Shown in pieces: positions 12,350 through 24,308 of a stretch of 64,000 nt of DNA. The stretch is from contig JAUTDX010002193.1 of assembly GCA_030844895.1 (NCBI GenBank), positions 1 through 64,000 of the forward strand. Reading direction: 5' to 3'. Position 1 is the stretch's first letter; the number at the start of each line of letters is the position of its first letter. The position numbers and the translations under genes are program-made. The notes below the pieces were generated by a model. The model saw only the letters and a list, made by a program, of their open reading frames with translations. It did not search any database and was not told the DNA's origin. This DNA comes from Ambrosia x helenae (lineage: Eukaryota > Streptophyta > Magnoliopsida > Asterales > Asteraceae).

Positions 12350-12570
12350 ACAGATTGTCCTTTTGAGGGTGAAAAGACAGGATTGCCCCTCACATGAGGG
12401 GCACATGACCAACTTAACTGAGTTATTTAACTGGGTTTGGTCTAAAGGACATAGGGTGTAACAAGTGTATAAAACAAAGAACATAAGGAGTCAAAAATTC
12501 GAAAAAAGGACATAGGATGCAATTTTATGTATAACTAAAGGACAATCTGTGTAATTCTCTCTATTATAAA

Positions 12571-13477
12571 TCTATTAACAAGTCATGCTATAATTAAAAT
12601 ACAAACGGTTCTTGTGGTTCTTATATTAGAACCGTGGGTTTGGAACGACCCGACCCGTAACCGACCCGACCAAGTATCGATAATTCATATAAATCTAGAA
12701 CCGGAAAACCGACCCATATACATAAAAAGGTTCGGGTCCAAGGTTCTAGCGGGTCGGGTCCAAGGTTCTCGTGGGTCCGAACTACGAAATGCTCACCCCT
12801 ACCGGCATGAGCACACGCGATGGCGCTCGCGTGCGTTAACGGGAGAAAGTGAGCACAGGTCGCGCCAGTGCTCACCCCTAGCTACAACAGAGTCAAGTGA
12901 GCACAGGCGACGAGGTTACTTGAGAGTGAAGTCGGTTTCTCACGTCTGCTCGCTCGCAGCCCACAACGAATGGTTTCGGTGTTCAAAATTTAGGTTTTTT
13001 AATTAGCCCTTTTATCTCTTCGAAATGATTAGCCGTGAAGACGCTAGTTTTTAATTGTCATTATTATGAAAAAAAAAGTCAACGGTTTAAAAAGTGCAAT
13101 AATTTAAATGGTGATAAAGCGCAATGACATTTCATACAACCCCACAAAAACATGTTTCACATGCATTTGCCCTTTTATTCGTAAATGATAAACTAAATAT
13201 CACTTGAACTGGTGGGTTAGAAATGATAAATGACTGTCCTTTGCGCTGCTCAAGACCATCAATTCAGTAATAGAAACTCATCGTTCGAAGACGCACTACG
13301 GTAAAACCCCTCTAGATCAAAAGCAAACATGAGACTAAATGGTCACAAACTCTTATCTTTATTCCTCATGTCACTGCACCAAAATGATGGGACAAAATCT
13401 TAATCATTACGTTTGGATGCATTTAACCATGGATATGTTTCTTACCCCTTATGTTTTTAGGAAAACTTTGAATATTA
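12571..13477. other. Intergenic DNA with repeat relics
   Basis: 12800-12985 shares words (cgcgtgcgttaacgggaga, ctagctacaacag, tgctcgctcgcagcc) with the insertion at 30698-30935 and a piece at 53540-53600. Together these mark a dispersed GC-rich element family. 13040-13200 matches 21740-21890, part of the CSLA-flank duplication. No gene is recognised. Confidence 0.5.
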
Positions 13478-13764
13478 GAGCATTCACAATAGAATCTCCA
13501 TCCCCCATCCACTCACAACCAATCACAACCACATATTACACTAAACCCCATTAAATTTTCTCTCTCATCCACTCACAACCACTTTCAACAAATATTAAAA
13601 AATAACTACAGTTTTCCAGTTTTCCCTAAAAGATCCCCAAAGAACCCAATATTTACCAACACACTGTAGATTTCCCATTTTCTTCACTCACAATCACCTC
13701 CAACCCCCAAAAAAATTATAGGGTTTTGTCACCCAGTTTTTTTGGGGTTCTAATGAGAATGCTC
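13478..13764. mobile_element. PIF/Harbinger-like MITE
   Basis: It is flanked by TTA on both sides (13475-13477, 13765-13767). Terminal inverted repeats are gagcattcacaatagaa on the left and the complement of ttctaatgagaatgctc on the right. Its 287-bp length and 3-bp TTA duplication fit Tourist-type elements. It is non-coding. Confidence 0.75.
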
Positions 13765-14300
13765 TTACACCCCCTATATTTGCACACTTTTGACCTATAT
13801 ACGTCGCATATAGGGGGTTGCACAAACTTTCATGTAGCCGCCTACACGCCGCGTATAGACCTATACGTGATATATAGGTCACTGACATGTCTCTGACTGA
13901 TTGACATTAATAACGTGTGAAAGTTTGTGCAATCCTCTGTACGCCGCGTATGGCGCTATATGCTACGTATATGAGGGTGTGCAAATAATTTAGATAAACT
14001 TACCATTTAAATCTTATACTTTTTCATTTTTCAAGTAGAATTTTTGTCCAAGCAAAAATTTGAAAAAGTTACACCGTTAGTCCTTTTGGTTTCAGTGAAA
14101 TTTCAATGTCAGATACTAAGACAGTAAGGGGCTTTTTTATAACATCTTCACGTATTAACCTTCTAATTTATAACAATGTCGGGTTCTAAAACTAACAATC
14201 GCTAAGTTTTCCAGTTAAATTAAGGTAAAATAAATAATTCACCCTTTAATAACCATAAGGACCATTTCTGTCACAAACTATATTTTAAGTATAGGGGTCA

Positions 14301-15250
14301 TGTAACATCGCGTGATTTTTACTTTTCTTGTATTTTAAATTTTATACTTAACAAATTCCAAATTCGCCTTTTTCGCTTCTTTTATTTTACTCCTACCAAT
14401 TCATTACGAGTCGTCATTATAATTTATCCTACTCAATTTAGACGTTATAACAAGAAACTCATCTAGTTAAGATCCTAATATATATCTATTTTTTTAAATA
14501 AAACATATATATTTTTGTTATAATACTTTTGGATTAAAAAAAAACAAAAAAAAAAAAAAGAAAAGAAAAGGAAAAACGTGGATCAAGTTTTTTTTTTGTT
14601 GACTTTCATCTCCACAACAACACAATATTATTTCCAAAATTTTCCGTTCGTTTTTTTGTTTATATATTTTTATTATTATTATTTTTTTTAGATATATTTC
14701 TCCCACCTAATTCACTCCTAACCATCTTATTTACTCCATTAATTACCCAACCCTTTATCACAACTATAAATACCTCTTCTCCTTTACTTCCTAACCCTTT
14801 TCCATCCCAAATCACTCCCAAATCTCTCTAATCTTCAAGTTTTTCAAGCAAAAAAATTCTGCACAAAATTTGTAAGATGAAAAGCCTTATTCTTCACTTT
14901 TCTTCCACTTTCTCCACCTCTCCTCTTCTTCTAACCCCTTGGGGGAAACCTCTAGGAACTTACTCTTCTTTGTTATGGCAAATAAATATGACTATATGAG
15001 TAGGACACCAAAATGAGGCCTCAAAGGTGATTCAAGAAACTCGTTAGGATTGGACTTAGAAACGCACCGCTTTAAACTATGAAATTATGAATGTTGTATT
15101 TCTTTTTGAACAATTTGTACTTCTTGTTTTTAGTATTATGAAATGAAACCTTTGAATTATTTGTCACAAATTCTAGTATCATGAAGTCTTTGAACAATCT
15201 ATCACAAGTCGCGCCTCGATATATTCCGCCATCGCGGTTGGGGTGTGACA
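14301..15250 (+). mobile_element. Solo LTR of an LTR retrotransposon
   Basis: The 5-bp duplication GGTCA is exact at 14296-14300 and 15251-15255. The 950-bp unit starts TGTAACATCGCG and ends GGGGTGTGACA, the TG..CA ends expected of an LTR. An LTR-type TATA box (actataaatacc) lies at about 14763, with a probable R region after it. There is no primer-binding site, polypurine tract or second LTR nearby, so this is the product of LTR-LTR recombination. The superfamily is unclear. Confidence 0.75.
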
Positions 15251-15255
15251 GGTCA

Positions 15256-17350
15256 TTTATGTAAACATTAATAAACCCAGGTGTCGGTCAGCGTCACCAT
15301 TCCATTGACCACCTCCACTGTCTCCGGTGAACTTCCGATCACATCTCACACCACTGTCACCATTCCAGTACCAGCATACATGGCTACGACCGAACCAACA
15401 TCGTCAACCACCACTCCATCCTTTCGGTACACCGCCTAGAACCGCCACGCACCGTCCCTCGGGATAATCTCTACCAAACTGCCCATGACCAAACCGATTA
15501 GCATCACCATTCCGTTGACCACCAGTACTCTCTCCAGTGAACACCACCATTACTCCGATTAGACCACACCACCATCATCACCTTATCAAAATCTAACAGG
15601 GCTCTCACCAGAGATTGACCGGAAGGTCTACAGAAGATCAGATTTAACCTCTAGTCCTCATCAGTCATCATCATCGTCTCTATATTATTCTCTCAACCCT
15701 CGGTTACATCTTCGGTGTTGGTTAACGGTCTTTGGTCAAGAATAGGAAAATGAGTTGGGTTACTATCTCGATGGATTATCAAGGAACAATGACAAGGAAT
15801 GAGGTGGGTAATAGATTATCAACGTGCGGGAGATGGAGGGGTGTTTATTGTATGTCGGAGGAAAAAGGTGTATCAGCGACGAACATCGGATCAGAAGAGA
15901 AGGAAGATGACGGATCAATGGTTACATTTAAGAAGAGGGGATGAGGTGGTCGCTGGAGAGGAAAGCACCGGCACCGGACTCCGGTCACGATCACCAAGGG
16001 AGAAGACCTCTGAGGGTTGCTATCGACACGCACAATATGTGTTGATGTTGTCTTGTAATGCATAAGTCACCCAAGTTATAACTGTGTCATGCCAAAGGGG
16101 AATATCACTCAAGACAAATGAACGAGCATGTAGAGTATATATGTAGTGGTGTGCCCGATAAGGCTTAAAAATATTCACACATAGGGGTAGGGGTTAATTA
16201 AGGAATCGGGAACACCTTAGATGGTTCTTTTGACTACCAAAACCTCCCTAATCTCCCGCAAGGTCGTTGGGCGGACTCAAAGGATTTGAAAATATTTTTG
16301 TTTCCAAAAACACTTTAAAAAATTTGCCTTTTTAGTTACGGTTCGCTGACTTTTGAGGTGTTTTAAATTTTGCAAAAATTTCAAACACCTAACACTTAAT
16401 TCTTTTACATAGTTTTTTTAAATTAATATATGTGATATGTGTGTGCAAAGAAAATAAGTGGGCAGGCAAAAAGGAACAAGTATCCCCCATTTTTGTTCTC
16501 CAACAGTCTGCGTGCGGTCGATCCCTGCAGCTGTCTCAACACGATTGTTTCCTCGAGAAAACCACTTGGCATGAACTACAATAGTTTATTAGTAGCGAAA
16601 ATAAAAGCTAAATAAAATAAAAGACAAGCTACTGGTCCTAATGCCGAGAGGGCATACCTGGGTGATAGAAAATATCAAGAGTGAATGTTATACCTAATGC
16701 CGAGAGGGCATAAGGTTATGTATGTGAATATCTGCATGATTAGTTATTGTTTTGAATGTCATGATATATTGAAGCTGAGGCCGATGATCCACCGGATCCA
16801 GCAACCGAAGATTTAAAGATTTTCCATATTTAGGCGTAAATGAGATGCAGTGGTCCACTGATCAAAGGGGTGGTCGCTGCAGATGACCCCCGCTCAGGTT
16901 GTGGTCAAAAGGACCTCATATGTGTTACAATTTTTTATGTAGAACCGCCTCCTATGTGTTATAAATAGGAGGTTGGTATTGGTTATTAAGGTTGATTGAG
17001 TCGGCAATTTTAAATGTAGAACTACCTCTTATGTATGTAAAATCGCCTCCTATGTGTTATAAAACTCAGTTTCAGTTATTTACGTTTCTGTTGTTATAGG
17101 ATACGAGATTATACAATGTAATGCATGCATGCATGCAGTTCGCATCCTATGTGTTATAAAACTCAGTTTAAGTTATTTACATTTATGTTGTTATAGGATA
17201 TGAGATTATATAATGTAATGTAATGTAATGCATACATGCGACTATTTTTTGATACATTACAAACCTTTTAAAAAAAGGTCGTTATAACCCATGCAGCGCG
17301 CGACTATCAAAACACCTAGTATGATTAAAGATACCAATGATATTGAATGG
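15256..17350. other. Intergenic DNA, repeat-rich, no gene recognised
   Basis: 15270-16060 is rich in ccacc/accatc words and gives only low-complexity open frames. 'taatgccgagagggcata' occurs twice (about 16639 and 16697). A Helitron-type 3' end, with gcagcgcgcgac then aaaacacCTAG|T, finishes at 17319. Its 5' end was not found. Confidence 0.45.
17049..17245 (+). repeat. Tandem duplication of about 96 bp
   Basis: The unit 'tcctatgtgttataaaactc...gttataggatayg' occurs twice in succession, with atgc and taatg short repeats at the joints. It lies just inside the Helitron-type 3' end at 17319. Confidence 0.8.
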
Positions 17351-17358
17351 GGTTAGTG

Positions 17359-17577
17359 TAGAGATGAACTCGGGACGATATCGGTACCAACCGATACCAA
17401 TTCTGAAAACTCCCAAAACCTAATAGCGATACCGAAAATATACGGTACGGTATCGGTTCGGCATCAGTACGGTACCAGTATGGTATCGGTATTTTACCTT
17501 AAATGTGAGTACCGATGCCGAACACCCTCGGTTCGGTTTGGTATCGGTTCGGTATTCAGTGCAATATGCTCATCCTA
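17359..17577. mobile_element. hAT-type miniature element
   Basis: The exact 8-bp duplication GGTTAGTG lies at 17351-17358 and 17578-17585. The ends are tagagatgaac and the inverted atgctcatccta. The interior is built of repeated 'ggtatcggt' words. Length 219 bp, non-coding. Confidence 0.85.
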
Positions 17578-18144
17578 GGTTAGTGTAAAGGACTTGTGGA
17601 GTGCAAAATTTTTCAATAAAGGACACACAGTGTAATATTTAAAGATAAAAGACAAACGATGCAATTTGAGGTAAATATAAAGGGAAAACGTGTAATTCTC
17701 CCAAAATTATATAAACCGAAAACTAATGGGTTTTTTTCATGAAATGATCACCTTATTTTCTGCAAAAAAAAAATCATAATTTTTTTATAAACACCTTAAT
17801 TTCTGCATATAAACCAACTCATTAACTGCTCATAAGAATTTTCCTTGCGCTTTTCAGGAAAATAAAAAGCTCAAAATGCTGATATTTTTTATCGCCATTT
17901 TTATAAAAAATACTTCCATTATTTTATGGTGTTTTTCGGGAAACTCGGTATCTATACTACATTATGAAAGAGGAGGCATGGCAAAAATGTCAAAATTGTC
18001 CAAAGTTAAGATGGTATACCAAGGGTCCTTTACAAATCTCTATTTTTTTTTGTCATTTTCTTCCTTTTATGCCCTCATGTACAACCTTTAATACTAATTG
18101 TATATATCTCTTATGCACTCTTTGTATCTGAAAACAGTATTTAT

Positions 18145-18199
18145 AAAGTGGTCATGATACATGTAGATGTACAATTTCTACATGTATCATGACCACTTT
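18145..18199. repeat. Perfect 23-bp-stem hairpin
   Basis: Positions 18145-18167 and 18177-18199 are exact reverse complements (core gtcatgatacatgtaga) with a 9-nt loop. It lies within Helitron D. Confidence 0.9.
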
Positions 18200-18419
18200 G
18201 AATGAAATCCTTAACAAAGTTGGAACATAACCCTAAAGGCGTGCAATCCGAAGATCACTGGTGCGCCCGTAGGGAATCATCCCTTTGCCAAGAAAGTCAC
18301 TCAACTACTGAATGAAATCCTTAATAAAGGTGGAACATAATCCTAAAGGCGTGCAATCCGAAGATCACTGGTGCGCCCGTAGGGAATCCTCCCTTTACCA
18401 AGAAGATCATTCAGTCATC
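18198..18419 (+). repeat. 110-bp tandem duplication
   Basis: Two adjacent units beginning gaatgaaatcctta are nearly identical through 'gcgcccgtagggaatc'. The source is unknown. Confidence 0.85.
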
Positions 18420-20029
18420 TGGTATGTACCAGAAATGTGTCACTCAAATCTGGTCCACTTTAGAAGTCGTTGCTTAGAATCCGGTTTGGATATCAGAAGC
18501 CTGAAGTATCTGTCTCACTACCGGTTTCCTCGCCTTGGATCTAGCTCGGGGCTACCAGAAGCTGATTATACCTCTAGTTATTTTTAATTAAGTTAAAGTA
18601 TTTTAAGTTATTAGATTAATCATCATTTAAACCTGCCACAAAGATAAAAAAACAAGGATTAGAAGAAGATAACACCACAAGTAACTAAAAATAAACTACT
18701 ACTACTAATAATAATAAAAGTCTACAAATCGAAGTGGGTTCGGGGATAATAGGAAGATATAACCATAAGAAATGATCAACACATGAACATGGCTGCTCAT
18801 AGATAAGCTCTCCATCTTCAAGTGATATGTAATCCTCATGATCCTCACGACCCTCGATGTTTTTTTGCATATCTACTCTACGATCCTCTTCTTGGCCAAA
18901 CTGATCAAGGTAGGACGAGACCTAACGATTAAGGGATGTTAGGAGGGCCAGAAGGCCTCTCACAAGACCCCAAGATCTTTGGAAGAAGCTTGGAAGTCGG
19001 CCCCAAGAGAGCACAAGAAGGGATAAACAAATGGTGAGGGTTAGATTGCTATTTGTAGAGCTCCAGGGGCAGCACGGGCGTGCCAAAGAGTGTCAAGGGC
19101 GTGCTTGCTGTCTCACGTACGTTCTGTTGCTGCATGGCAGATGCTGTCTGTACCTTTTGTCTTCAGCACGGGCGTGCCCTTGATGGTGGCACGGGGGTGC
19201 ATGCCCTGATGAATCTGTTTTCTTGCTCTCCAAGTTTGCTGCGTTGTCTTCTCGCGTGCAAGTGAGTGTGGGCGTGCTTGGTCATTCCTGGGCTGATTTT
19301 AGCATTGTTTAAGTCCCGGGATTGTCTTCAAACATACAGGGAACATGCTTCAAGTCTCGTATCTTCAGGAATCTCCAGTTTTTGCTCGTTTTCACCCGGA
19401 AATCCTTTGTTTCCGTCTTGGAGCTCCAGTTTACTGAGAAATACAAATAGAAACAAATTAAGCATCAATTAGCAAAAACATAAGCCTAATTGTAACCTAT
19501 TATGAGACTGTTTATGCCTGTTTTATATGTTAACTTTGTGAGTTATCAAACGTGCGTGTATGTTTCAAGTTTATTTGTCTATTTGTCTCAACGCGTCTAT
19601 TTTTTCCCGTTTGACAGTTTCGTCGCAATGTGTGGGGGGTCTTAGACCGGCTTAGTTATTCTTTTCTGTGTTGTACATTTCGCTTTTATTTCTTCACATT
19701 AACGTCATCAATTTTATGCCCTTGGCATTAACACGCTGCAATGAGCGTGCATGGTTCAACGATTTTATGCATTCTTTTCATTCGGTGTTATTTTTTCATT
19801 TTTTATTTAATTTATTTTACAAGCTTTTTAGTGTTGGTGATCGCTGACGGTGATGTGACGTTGGTGCTCTTGGCATGATTTTGCGCCCCCGCTGCAACAC
19901 ATGGGGTTTAATACTAATTATTATCTAATTTTATGATATTTTTTAATACTTATAACTTAATTACATTTATGGTCCCTATAAATAATCGTGTTACGGTTTT
20001 TTACATCAAATTCCGCTAAATAATCGTGT

Positions 20030-20305
20030 TATGGTATTATGATTATCACGTGTTGGCAAATATGGAAGATGAGAAATGAGAAGGTCTTCAAGGCGAAAAA
20101 CGCTTCTATTACCCAGGCTATTTCGGATATCAAATCGTGTAGTTTCCTTTGGTATAACAATAGGGGCAATCATGATCGGGTGGGATGGAAGGAATGGCAA
20201 TTTTTTAATTTTGATGTAATGTAATTGTTTTTGGTTGCTCCGGTAATCTCTTCCTTAGAGATTCCCGGTTGTGTTTTTAAATGAAAGTAGCCCTTAAAAA
20301 AAAAG
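20030..20305 (+). mobile_element. 5'-truncated LINE 3' end
   Basis: The frame 20039-20223 carries TCWQIWKMRNEKVFKAK, the C-terminal LINE ORF2 motif, and ends in DVM-stop. About 70 bp of 3' UTR and an A-run at 20297-20305 follow. Everything upstream of the last 60 codons is missing. Confidence 0.75.
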
Positions 20306-20744
20306 TTAACTCTAAAATTTAGAAAAATCATGTTAAAGGGGTGTGCAAAGTCGTTTAACTGAGGGTTTGGTTAATCGAAAAGTGTTGACCATAACTATAA
20401 CCGATGGTCGGTTACCCGTCGTTCAATCAAGCTGTTGGTTTCGAGTAGTTTAGTTAATTGTCCAATGCATTTTATTTATTATTTTTTTTTGCTTTGTTCC
20501 TGCTAAATTAGTTCTAAACCCATGTGAGTCAACACGAAGATAAAAAAAAAATTCCAATTCTAATGGACATGCGCTTTCTCTATGTCTATTTTATAAAAGG
20601 CAGCTTGGTGCTTAGATTGCTTACACCAATAATAAATCTCATTAAGGATAAGTGCATGTCGGTAATGTTTTGTCTTATCTATATAAATACAAACGATAAT
20701 AATAAAATTTTCTATGAACAAAGTTTGTTTAACGTTAAGTTTTA

Positions 20745-21560
20745 AATCATAACACCGATTAAATAGCAATTCATTAATGCAAAACAGTGATTGAAAAGCA
20801 ATACCATCTCTTCAATATACAATTTACCATCAACTAATTGTTATATGAGCCAAAACTAAGAATGGTTACATCAGCCATAATGTGTACCAAATACATGACA
20901 TATACGTTGTATAAGGAATCAATAGATTCTCTAAGATTTATCATATAATACATTTCGATTTTATTCCTACCAACTAAAGTCAGAGAGAATAAAATTTAGC
21001 TTTTAAAAAGAAAGAAAAAATAACACATGGAGATGTTGGTGACAAACCTTTGTGGCGATAACTAGATGGGTCGCATCCACTCATATGTCATATGGCCATG
21101 TTTTACTAGAATAAATTAAATATATTTGTCTAACAAATAACAACTTGATATTTTTGAACAGCAATAACAACTTGATTAATATTCGCATCTTGGCATGAGC
21201 TATGACCCATGAGGGGTGGGTTCTTGTCAAGCTACATGTGGTGTTTGTCAGCTTTTAAGTTTTAACATTTGTTTGAGGGCAGGTCATATACTGGTTCGTT
21301 ATTAAATCATGATATTTTTTTTGTCTTATTGTTAAAATATAAATATGAAAGTTGGTAAAATAATTATTGTATGTTCTTTTATATCGAATTCTAAACACGT
21401 GAGAGTACTCGAAGCCGTCATCCTCTTCTGCCGCTAACATTTTCCTCACAGACAACCTGGCCAAACGTCTGCTACGTACATGTTAAATGAGAAATAAATA
21501 TTTTTAAAGTATGTTTGATTTTGATTTTAGAACGATAATATGATGTCAAATACTCAAATT
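20745..21560. repeat. Segmental duplication block, copy 2
   Basis: It is collinear with 3330-4150 and, in part, with 57840-58143. Homology to 13040-13200 resumes at 21740-21890. CSLA copy 1 begins about 2.4 kb further on, so this is probably ancestral 3'-flank DNA of the CSLA unit. Confidence 0.7.
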
Positions 21561-22311
21561 ATGTAGAAGTGTAGGAATGATTTTAAATCATCAGTTTTTT
21601 TAAGCTTGAACATATGTCTTGTCTTGAAAGTTTAACTACCATTCACATACGTGTCTTGTTTTGTTTGTCTTGTTTGTAGTTATGAACAAATTTTAAGCAC
21701 ATGTTCCTTTTTCTCGATCGCATGATAACCCCTGGTTTTTATTGAAGTATGAAACAAAAAGTCATTAGTTGAACAGTGCAATAATAAAATTTAAATGGTG
21801 ATAAACGTGTAAGGATGTGTTCAGAGTTTCATACTTAACCTCCAAGGCATGTTTCACATGGATTTGCCCCTTTAATCATTTCGCTGCAAAATAATAAAAT
21901 GGGCTTTAAAATTATCTTTAGGAAAAGCATATGTTTACGATCACTAGAATATGGATTGTATAGAAGTGATTCGTAAAACGGAAGTAGAGAATCCAAAAGT
22001 TACGTTTGACTGTTTGAGTGCATTTAACCGGAATATATATATTAGTAGGAATTATGAGAGAACACTTGGCGAATTGAAAAGCTCTAACATAGGTTTCAGT
22101 TTCATCTTAAATCCATTTGGAAAGGCTTTAATAATAATAATAAGGGTGGGAATATGATACACAGGGTAAAAATCATAGAAAAAGTGAGAAGGAATATGGA
22201 GATGACATGTGCTTTTTTTTCTAAATTGGCAGGACGGGTAATATAGTAAATGTAACGTTCTCTTTCCCATGTGCATGACACATGCATATTCCTCTATTTT
22301 TTAAATACCCG

Positions 22312-23152
22312 TAACTTTTTCATGCGTTAATTTTATTTTTAAAAAAATTACAACAAATTAACGAACGTTTTATTAAGTAGGTTTTGTTCATGTAGAAAAA
22401 AACACAAGGCATTGTGCAATGAAAAAACACAAAACTGCAGCAAAAAAAAAAAAAAACAATGAACATTAAAACATGAATTGTCAGCTCAGAAGAACACAAT
22501 AGACAGAAAAAAACACAATGCACAGTAAAAAACAACACAATATTCAGAGAAAAACACAATTTGCAGAAAAAAACACAACACAAACTGCAGCAGAAAAACA
22601 CAATAAACATAAAAACACGAATTGTTAGCTCAGAAAAACACAATAGACATAAAAAATACAATGCACAGTACACAACAACACAACACAATATTCATAGAAA
22701 AACACAATCTACAGAAAAAACGCAACACAAAATTACAGCAGAAAAAAACACAATGAACATAAAAACACGAATTGTCAGCTTAGTAAAACACAAAAGACAT
22801 AAAAAAACACAATGCACGGTACAAAACAACACAATATTAAGAGAAAAACACAATATGCAGAAAAAACGCAACACAAAACTGCAACATAAAAAAAACACAA
22901 TGAACATAAAACACGAATTGTCAGCTTAGAAACACGCAATAGATATAAAAAAAAAACACAAGGTAGGTTTGTGTTTTATACTGCACAGTGCATTTTTTTT
23001 CAGTATGAACAAAATTCACTTAAAACCCACAAAAAATGTCATTTTTTTTGTTTTCTTTATGACACAATGGTGTTCGTTGGAAAGATAATAAACGCTCGTT
23101 AATATTGTAATTCATTTTGAAATAAAATGTCGTATAAAAAGTTATTAGTGTT
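22312..23152. mobile_element. TIR-bounded non-coding element with internal minisatellite
   Basis: The left end (about 22312-22380: taactttttcatgcgttaat..., then aattaacgaacgttttatt) is the imperfect inverse of the right end (about 23080-23152: aataaacgctcgttaatatt...). The same right-end sequence recurs at about 54175-54310, so it is a dispersed family. Between the ends lies a 4-unit minisatellite. No superfamily was assigned and no target duplication identified. Confidence 0.5.
22440..22970 (+). repeat. Minisatellite, about 147-bp period, four units
   Basis: The marker 'acgaattgtcagctyag' recurs at about 22471, 22618, 22766 and 22911, a spacing of 145-148 bp. Units are made of aaaacacaat words. 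Long open frames on both strands here are products of this A-rich repetition, not genes. Confidence 0.85.
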
Positions 23153-23157
23153 TAAAG

Positions 23158-23571
23158 ATCATGGTAGAACATCGTCGCTTGGTTGAAGATTCCTTGGCCC
23201 TCGGATGTGGTTTCATTGCTCGATTGGTTGGAGTATTTAAAATCTAGACCGAGATCTAAAGTGTGGCATAAGCTCGTGTATACGATTATTTTGGCCACTA
23301 TTTGGAGGATTTGGGTAGCTAGAAACATGAAGACGTTTAAAGATAAGTTCATTCTCGTTCAGTCCATGGTGGATCTCATCAAGGAGGATGCTTTTCTTTG
23401 GTTAATGCATAGAGCGAAGATCCCGAATTTGAGCCGGGAGAATTGGATTTTGTTTGATGTAGTAAGCATTGTGTAATCTCAATGTTTTTTTTTTATCTTT
23501 TGGTGCTTGTATTTTCCTAGTTTCTTGTTGGCTCTTTATATGTAGTTATAAAGTGTTTATCGTTCAAAAAA
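23158..23571 (+). mobile_element. 5'-truncated LINE 3' end
   Basis: An open frame of about 97 codons carries ILATIWRIWVARNMKTFKDK (W-x-IW-x-x-RN-x-x-F, LINE ORF2 C-terminus) and VDLIKEDAFLWLMHRAK, ending in DVVSIV-stop. A 3' UTR and an A-run at 23563-23571 follow. It abuts the TIR element ending at about 23152. Confidence 0.75.
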
Positions 23572-24308
23572 AATTAATCCCAATAACCTTTCTTCCAAAA
23601 ACCCATATAAATATTTTAGTTTTTGCAACCACATTTGGCCCACATTCCTTTTCACAATTTTTAGCCTTTTACGTGATCCTCATACATAATAATAATAATT
23701 AAAAAAAAGTGCAAAAATCGATTTTTATTACCCATCACTAATTAAATGTGCGTTGTTACAATCAATTTAGAAGGCTTATAAGTATTATATTTTACAGTAA
23801 ACAAAAATTTTCTGGAAGTGACATGACTATGTGATCAAATTAATGTATGCGACAATTTTAATGTGCAACCATTGTGGTCAGTCAGTCATTGTTATTGTGT
23901 CCCTAGGATCATGTTCATGATCATAGTACGCCTTCAATTGTTGGTGGGAAGTTAAGAAAGCAAAGTGAAAAGGACAACATCACTCACGTGATTATCTTTC
24001 TTATTATTCATTTATTTGGACAAAAGAATTACAAAGAAAGATCCTACTCAAATCAAAGAATTACAAAGAAAACATACATGAATAAGATATTATTTTAAAT
24101 AATAAAATCTTACATGTATGACATTGTATACATGCGCTACAACCAACAAATTCTTCTTCTTTGCTTGAATGTTGTGTCATTTCCATGTTCATTTTTCATG
24201 GAAATACACAAAAAAAATGTTGAATGTTCTCAAGCAATGTTTGTGTGGTGTAGCTAATGATTCAAACGTGCAATGAAAAGTAACGAATGAATCAACGAAC
24301 ATTGTCAC

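Larger units (their letters stand above)
11406..12561. mobile_element. Compound fold-back MULE element
   Basis: The 9-bp duplication TATTATAAA is exact at 11397-11405 and 12562-12570. The ends are inverted repeats of about 30 bp (gaaaattacacagattgtcc on the left, its complement on the right). The left 320 bp is itself a long palindrome, since the terminal sequence recurs inverted at about 11600-11727. The interior has an (AAT)n array, CT-rich and GGTGGT-rich DNA and an (ATT)n array. A 9-bp duplication points to the Mutator superfamily. No transposase is present. Confidence 0.75.
17951..19917 (+). mobile_element. Non-autonomous Helitron D
   Basis: The 5' end A|TCTATACTACATTATGAAAG matches Helitrons A-C. 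The 3' end at 19887-19917 has a cccc...gggg hairpin around gctgcaacacat, then tttaatACTAA|T, giving a CTAA end and an A-T insertion site. The interior contains a perfect hairpin (18145-18199), a 110-bp tandem duplication (18198-18419) and a GC-richer stretch at 19060-19260 with the recurring word gggcgtgc. No Rep/helicase coding sequence is visible. Confidence 0.65.

Noticed and set aside
11876..12484. 202-codon minus-strand open frame
   Set aside because: It is an isoleucine run from (AAT)n plus His/Pro/Ser-rich low-complexity DNA inside a fold-back MULE element. There is no domain.
22320..22929. Overlapping open frames of over 100 codons on both strands
   Set aside because: They arise from the 147-bp A-rich minisatellite; the composition explains the lack of stops.
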